DNA of 64,000 nt, taken from assembly GCA_946894095.1 (NCBI GenBank), contig OX335641.1, forward strand, positions 8,264,501 to 8,328,500, given 5' to 3'. Made by a program: the position numbers and the translations under genes. This document shows, in pieces, positions 59,192 to 64,000 of the stretch (position 1 is the first letter of the stretch; every line of letters begins with the position of its first letter). The notes under the pieces were generated by a model, which was not told where the DNA came from, searched no databases, and saw nothing but the letters and a program-made list of their open reading frames with translations. The stretch comes from Incurvaria masculella. Its lineage: Eukaryota > Arthropoda > Insecta > Lepidoptera > Incurvariidae.

Positions 59192-60343
59192 AATCTGTCT
59201 TCATTTACCCATGCCTTAGTAAACAACATGAACAAGCGTACTCAAGTAGACGTGATCTACACAGATTATGAAAAAGCATTTGATCGTGTAGATCACGGTA
59301 TACTATTGTCAAAACTTAAATATCTAGGTATCCATGGGAACTTACACCGCTGGTTTTCGTCATATGTAACGAATCGCAGTCAATTAGTTGCAATAGGAGG
59401 CTATAAATCGGTTTTCATGAAAATAAAATCAGGCGTTCCTCAAGGCTCTCATTTGGGGCCTCTTCTATACAATGCGTATATATATGACATAACCACTTGC
59501 TTTGAAAACAGTGATTTTAGTTTGTATGCAGATGATAAAAAAATTTTTTTCTCCATAAATGACAACACTGATTGTTTAAAATTACAACAAGACCTAAATC
59601 GTCTCGAATTATACTGGCTTAAGAATAATATAAGAGTAAATGTAAATAAATGTCAACAAATTTCCTTTACAAGAAATCCTAATCCTATCCAGTTCGACTA
59701 TGTCATTAATGGTAATACAATTCCGAAAACTCAAGTTGTACGTGATTTGGGTGTCTTATTGGATAGCAAACTATTATTTAATCAACATATTGACATGGTC
59801 GTTAATAAAGCTTACAAAAATTTGGGTTTTGTCATGCGAGTATGTAAACCCTTTTCAGATTTGTCATGCATTAAAATCATTTACTATTCGTATGTTCGAA
59901 GTGTCTTGGAATTCGCTAGCTGCATTTGGTCTCCTCAATATTTAACTTACATCAACCGTATAGAACGAATTCAGCAATTGTTTTTAAAACATTTGAATTT
60001 CAGATCAAATGTTCGTTTTGATGACTATAAAGAAGCTGCTATCCACCATAACTTGATGTCCCTTGAAAACAGACGTATTTTGTACGATATGCTGTTACTA
60101 TACGACATTGTGAATGCGCGTGTGGATTGCCCCTCACTCCTAGAAGCCGTGCAGTTTCGTGTGCCCTCCGTGCGCCGCACGCGTTCTCACTTACCCCTTA
60201 ATGTCCCTCTCACCCGCACAAAATACGTCAGTAACTCAGTAATGTATCGTATCACAAACACTTTCAATTTAAAATTTCGTCATGTGAATTTATACAATGA
60301 CTCGAAAATGAAATTTAAACAAAATATATTAAAGTCATTATAA
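59192..60343 (+). pseudogene. ORF2 reverse transcriptase, N-terminally deleted (second copy)
   Basis: The open frame from the Met at 59228 has 371 residues; homology extends 12 codons further up to a TGA (59189-59191). Counting from that Met: TDYEKAFD at 12-19, GVPQGS at 69-74, catalytic YADD at 100-103, then the thumb and a C-terminal part with VRSVLEFASCIWSPQ and KEAAIHHNLMSLENRR. There is no apurinic-type endonuclease and no RT fingers upstream, so the protein would be inactive even though the remaining frame is unbroken. The C-terminal part matches the fragment at 25647-25975. The unbroken frame suggests either a young deletion or mobilisation in trans. Confidence 0.9.
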
Positions 60344-60666
60344 AGGTCATGAAAATATAAAAGTGAAATAATTTAAAAATAAGTACTCACTTATTTTTTA
60401 TTTTTTATTTAAAAAAAAAAAAAAACGATTACTTATTATTTATTTTTAATGATTTAATTTGAGAATATTGTCACGTACTTTCAAACACACAAAACCTTAC
60501 ACATCCTTACACTACACACACACCCTCACAGATACACACACACCCTTACACACCCTTAAACATACTCTGCACTATTACGGATTTTTATGTTGAAAACTAT
60601 TAATTGGCATTATGTTTAGTTTTTAAAACCTGTTTTGTATTAGTTTTAAGCTGTTAGTTTTCCAAA

Positions 60667-60709
<43 letters not shown>

Positions 60710-60710
60710 A
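60344..60710 (+). other. LINE 3' UTR and (AAAT)n tail
   Basis: Contains an A run (60412-60426), an ACAC-rich segment with repeated 'cttacacaccctta' phrases (60487-60560), 'agctgttagttttcc' and about eleven AAAT units. The 25155-25990 copy has the same order on the minus strand. Confidence 0.85.
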
Positions 60711-60715
60711 TTACG
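60711..60715 (+). repeat. LINE target-site duplication, right copy (TTACG)
   Basis: Pairs with TTACG at 57529-57533 and 46486-46490. One more base (A) matches but is shared with the tail. Confidence 0.75.
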
Positions 60716-60816
60716 ATTCCTGAGATACAGCCCTGTGACAGACGGACGGACGGACGGGCAGCGGAGGCTTAGTAATAGGGTTCCGTTACCATCCTTTGGG
60801 TACGGAACCCTAAAAA
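60716..60816 (+). repeat. Family G repeat, 3' part beyond the LINE
   Basis: 'gagatacagccctgtgacag', ACGG units, 'cggaggcttagtaatagggt' and the closing 'gggtacggaaccctaaaaa' continue exactly where 57533 stopped, judged by the intact copy at 61394-61721. Confidence 0.85.
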
Positions 60817-61114
60817 ACGTTATTAATATGCCATACAATACGTTGTATATTATTTTATTATATTCGTGATATTTGCTTTTACATACAAAAAGTTCTCTCC
60901 CCGCTACTTTATAAACGAAAAGTTTTAAAAATACAAAAAATTGGTTGAATTAGTTTTACTTGAAACGATATTTGGGTTGGATTATTTTAAAAAATGTGTC
61001 AACTAACCATAAAATATATATTCATCTGTTGTTTCCCATAACGCTTTAATAAAAAAATAGTAAAAATGTATCATCCAAGTTTACAGGTAATAGATATTTA
61101 ATATTCTGATAAGT
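60817..61114. other. AT-rich spacer
   Basis: Nothing identified. Confidence 0.4.
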
Positions 61115-61385
61115 TAAGAGCTCATAGCTCAGAGGCTCGGGGCTTACTTTCCGTGCCAGAGATCATGGATTCGATCCCCACCCTATTCATTCACCATTTT
61201 CTTACTTTTTCTGAGTTGAATAAGTGAATCTCGTCATGAATGTTTTCTATTTTTCGGAATATATGTAAAACTTTAGGTCCTTTTGCCCTACTAAGTTGGT
61301 ATATTTGCATCAGATGAAATAGCGTCGAATCGGCAATGAAAAATATTTTGTGTTTTCCACCGAAGAATTCCTTACAGTTACTTTA
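61115..61385 (+). repeat. tRNA-headed SINE-like element, second example
   Basis: Head with A-box-like TAGCTCAGAGG and B-box-like GGATTCGATCC (61122-61182). Next comes 'gaataagtgaatctcgtcat', then the family A phrase 'gtcgaatcggcaatgaaaaa' and 'tgttttccacc'. No acceptor stem, so it is not a tRNA gene. It ends at or just before the family G copy at 61394. Confidence 0.6.
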
Positions 61386-61393
61386 AGTTACAT

Positions 61394-61721
61394 AAAAACC
61401 GGCCAAGTGCGAGTCGGACTCGCACACGAAGGGTTCCGTACCATCGTAAAAAAAAAAAACAAAAAAAAACACGTTTTTTGTATGGGAGCCCCCTTTAATT
61501 TTAATTATTTTTTAATCTTACCTATTTGTTGTTATAGCGGCAAAATAAATACACACTCTGTGAAAATTTCAGCCGTCTACCTGTTACGGTTACTGAGATA
61601 CAGCCCTGTGACAGACGGACAGACGGACGGACGGACGGACGGACGGACGGACGGACGGACGGACAGCGGAGGCTTAGTAATAGGGTTCCGTTTTCACCCT
61701 TTGGGTACGGAACCCTAAAAA
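61394..61721 (+). repeat. Family G repeat, complete copy
   Basis: About 328 bp with 'aaaaaccggccaagtgcgag', 'gggttccgtaccatcg', 'tgtgaaaatttcagccg', a perfect ACGG run (about 61616-61661) and 'gggtacggaaccctaaaaa'. Open frames over it (61350-61743, both strands) come from the repeat and are not genes. Confidence 0.9.
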
Positions 61722-62510
61722 TGAATGATGAGAACATAAACAATTTTTATTTTCATCTATGGGCGGGATATGTTCAAATGGATAGAATAAAAAAAAAACT
61801 AATAATTGATAATATTATAAAAAATTTGAGTTAGTAAATAATGGTTGCTTGAGCGATTTCTTATCCCGCATAATGTTGAATTCGTTATCAGTGTGAAAAT
61901 AAATCATTTATATCCATATTTTAATCAACTAACACCTGTTCATTATTTTATAGGTGCGTCTGAACTAACGATAGGTTTATCAAAATAAAAACGCAAATAT
62001 ATTTTGTGCAAATTTGAATGATCAATTATATTTCGCGGTTTGAATTAATAGAAGCTCCACAAAAAATGTAACAAATAAATATTGGTTACTGTGCGGCCCC
62101 AGAGTTACATTTTATCATCGTGTAAATGCATTGTGACGTTTAAAGCGATGGAGCTATCATTTTACATTCGAAATTGACACGAAAATCCACAGTGGCGACA
62201 CCGTATCTAATTCCAACGCGTTTCCGGTAAAATGCTGCAAAACACAATGCCAACAATGTCTTTTGACAAAATGACTCACTTTCAAAAATGTATTGTAACA
62301 GAAAGGAATAAGATTTTCATTCCAATAGTGTGGAATTAAAAATATAATGTTTAAGTTCAGAGAGGAGAAAATGTAATTTTAGAACATCAATCAAAGTCAC
62401 GGGCAAATCCCACAGGATCGGTCCAGGCGTGATGCGAGATTCAAAAATTAAAACGGATTCGCTCTTTAACCACTAGATCCGTCCCTATAGCATGCTAGCT
62501 TGGAGTTATT
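61722..62510. other. AT-rich non-coding stretch
   Basis: Nothing identified. Confidence 0.4.
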
Positions 62511-62600
62511 TCACATATATACACATACATACATAACACAACGCGCTTCCTCGGGGAGGGGTGGGCAGAGATGATAAAACGCGATACGTTACAATTATAG
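62511..62600 (+). repeat. Dispersed repeat family E, plus-strand copy
   Basis: 'acatacatacataacaca', 'ggggaggggtgggcagag' and 'cgcgatacgttacaat' match the minus-strand copy at 31000-31062. Confidence 0.6.
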
Positions 62601-62720
62601 GATATTTCTTTCATAGCCTCTTACCGGCACGTTTTATTTCATTTAATGCCCATTCACTTCAAGAAGTGCAGTCATATTCTGTTGTTGTTTCAACTGCCTT
62701 ATCAAATTCTCTGCGGTAAA

Positions 62721-62759
62721 CACTTTTGCAAAGTGCACGCCGTGCACTTTGCAAAAGTG
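62721..62759. repeat. Perfect palindrome, 19-bp arms, 1-bp spacer
   Basis: CACTTTTGCAAAGTGCACG (62721-62739), C, then its exact complement (62741-62759). No other copy is seen. Confidence 0.97.
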
Positions 62760-63840
62760 CCGGACATAAACAAACATTTTCATCATACACTTCCTTTCTT
62801 CAAAATCAATTCAATATTTGTATGATTACAAGTGTTGCAGAAGCGATCAATAAGAGTACAAGTAATTTTATAACATATAAAAAAAATGTGACTTAAAAAC
62901 AATCTAAAAGACGAAATTCAATGTCATGCCTATCTAGGCTCACCGCGTATTCCGTCTTCGAATTTCCTAATTTACTATCGGCAAAAATGACTCTGGTAAT
63001 TTCTTGATGTGTATAGAAAAATTAAGCTAGAGAAAAGATGTAGGCGTACACTTATTTGGTTCTTACCATTTACCGAAAATAATTAAATTGTCCTACAACA
63101 AAGCTCATTCTAAATTGCTGCAAAGCGGCAGAATTCCGAAATCTGCCTAATTTGGAAAGATAACGCAATGGCGCGACTCGACAATCAACTGTCACTCACT
63201 AGCGCCTCCAAATGATGCGTCTTAATCTCGAACTAATGAAGGAAAGCCGCGAAGCACGGCAGATATGGCGCCCTGGTAATTTGGTTGGAACGGAAATTAC
63301 GTCTGTCTTATCGCTCCATCTACATAATTTCGATGCATATTTACATATGTAAATGACCCGGGATTCAATAAGTTTGTTAAATGTAAATATTTAAAATGTT
63401 GTTATTTTTAATTGCTTTAACAGTTCAATTCAGTGCGTTTCAGCGTGCAATATTCTTTCGAAAAGCTCTACACATATGAAAAAAATGCGAGGTAGACCCT
63501 CAAAAAAAGGGTTCCCCACCAAAGTTTAATCGACGATCATTTTATGAAAACGGATCAAGAAACAATCCAACATTTTTAACAATTTCTGAAATAAAAAAGG
63601 GAAAAATCGGAGAATGTGCCTATAGAAATATATCAGATCATGCTTGAGACACTTCTTCGAGTTCTTTTGTAGACAAACATTAAAATCTAGTTTAATTTAA
63701 TATGAATATACCTACAAATACAAAAACGAAGTCTAACTAAATCCATATCCTTTATTTTGATGACTATGTACTTGTGTATCAGTATAAATATTTTGAGAAC
63801 ATTGTTTGTGACAGATAGATGAACGGACGGAGTACACGTG
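62760..63840. other. AT-rich non-coding stretch
   Basis: A GC-richer patch at about 63170-63300. Nothing identified. Confidence 0.4.
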
Positions 63841-63860
63841 GTTATTCCCAGGTAGCAATT

Positions 63861-64000
63861 ATGCGTCATTTTGACGTCCATTTACAGTCATCCTCGACGT
63901 AAAAGACGTCATAATATGACGTCTTGGATGTCCAGCAGATGACGTGAATTTGTCACAGCCTCACGACGTCTTTTGTCGACGTCCCTCTGACGCCGAAAAA
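63861..64000. repeat. Cluster of GACGT motifs, continuing past the window
   Basis: GACGT occurs at 63873, 63896, 63905, 63918, 63941, 63965 and 63978, mostly as GACGTC, TGACGTC or TCGACGT. It may be part of a dispersed repeat or a CRE/ATF-like site cluster. Confidence 0.6.

Larger units (their letters stand above)
48413..59455 (+). repeat. Tandem duplication, second 11,043-bp copy
   Basis: Head-to-tail with the first copy. At the junction, ORF2 sequence '...ggctctcattt' (to 48411) is followed by one base, C, matching neither parent, and then by 'agggctgcgacag', the left edge sequence also found at 37370. In this copy the LINE continues past the breakpoint equivalent (59455) to its own 3' end. 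All items listed in the first copy recur at +11,043. Confidence 0.97.
57534..60710 (+). mobile_element. CR1/Jockey-group LINE, second copy, with intact ends
   Basis: About 3.2 kb. It begins at 57534 after TTACG (57529-57533) and ends in an (AAAT)n tail at 60664-60710, followed by TTACG (60711-60715). Both termini and the target duplication are present, but ORF2 has lost its endonuclease and RT N terminus. The element was therefore either copied in trans by an intact relative or suffered an internal deletion after insertion. Read across, the interrupted family G repeat resumes at 60716. Confidence 0.92.

Noticed and set aside
61122..61186. tRNA gene
   Set aside because: A- and B-box-like sequence is present but no acceptor stem forms, and the same head precedes a repeat body elsewhere, so it is a SINE head. 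The same applies to 38657-38735.
61612..61672. CRISPR-like or functional tandem array
   Set aside because: It is a simple (ACGG)n microsatellite internal to a dispersed repeat.
61350..61743. 122- and 73-codon frames
   Set aside because: Translations of the family G repeat and its ACGG microsatellite.

Overview
This is eukaryotic, AT-rich, almost gene-free DNA that is most likely from a moth or butterfly. The argument for Lepidoptera is inference from remembered repeat families: several copies of a dispersed repeat opening with an 'accggccaagtgcgagtcgg'-type end and carrying (ACGG)n, elements ending in 'aaccgacttcaaa', tRNA-headed SINE-like units, and a stretch of the insect telomere-type repeat (TTAGG/CCTAA)n. 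No convincing multi-exon host gene is visible. All long open reading frames belong to retroelements. A few GC-rich islands (about 9.4, 11.3, 17.7, 34.0, 36.3, 45.7 and 56.7 kb) are the best candidates for host promoters, 5' exons or conserved non-coding elements.

Layout. 1-3.5 kb: non-coding with fragments of dispersed repeats. 3500-8933: an intact-looking, young Ty3/gypsy LTR retrotransposon on the minus strand. It has two 499-bp LTRs with 3 differences, a 4-bp target duplication GTAT, a tRNA-Leu primer site, gag, pol and no env, and a textbook -1 frameshift signal joins gag to pol. 9-12.5 kb: non-coding with two GC-rich patches. 12.5-14.46 kb: a 5'-truncated CR1-type LINE, minus strand. 14.5-25 kb: non-coding with foldback elements, a MITE and a TATA-bearing LTR-like stretch. 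25.15-25.99 kb: a 5'-truncated LINE of the same family as the one at 57.5-60.7 kb. 26-37 kb: non-coding with scattered repeat copies and LINE tails.

37370-59455: a head-to-tail tandem duplication of 11,043 bp. The copies are nearly identical; one substitution was seen by eye. Each unit carries a tRNA-headed SINE, a 97-bp perfect inverted repeat whose loop holds telomere-type repeats, a GC-rich island, and the 5' part of a CR1/Jockey-group LINE with a PHD-finger ORF1. The right breakpoint falls inside the LINE's reverse transcriptase, so the first LINE copy is cut off and the second runs on to its (AAAT)n tail at 60.71 kb. The LINE sits inside an older (ACGG)n repeat and is flanked by a TTACG target duplication. 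The order of events is therefore repeat, then LINE, then duplication.

60.7-64 kb: more repeat copies and a final stretch dense in GACGT motifs. The most unusual global signal is a set of very short, perfect or near-perfect palindromes with arms of 12-22 bp and 0-3 bp spacers (20503, 29155, 38914, 40549, 62721 and the duplicated copies), plus the 97-bp perfect hairpin. They look like independent fold-back copying events and are not members of one family.
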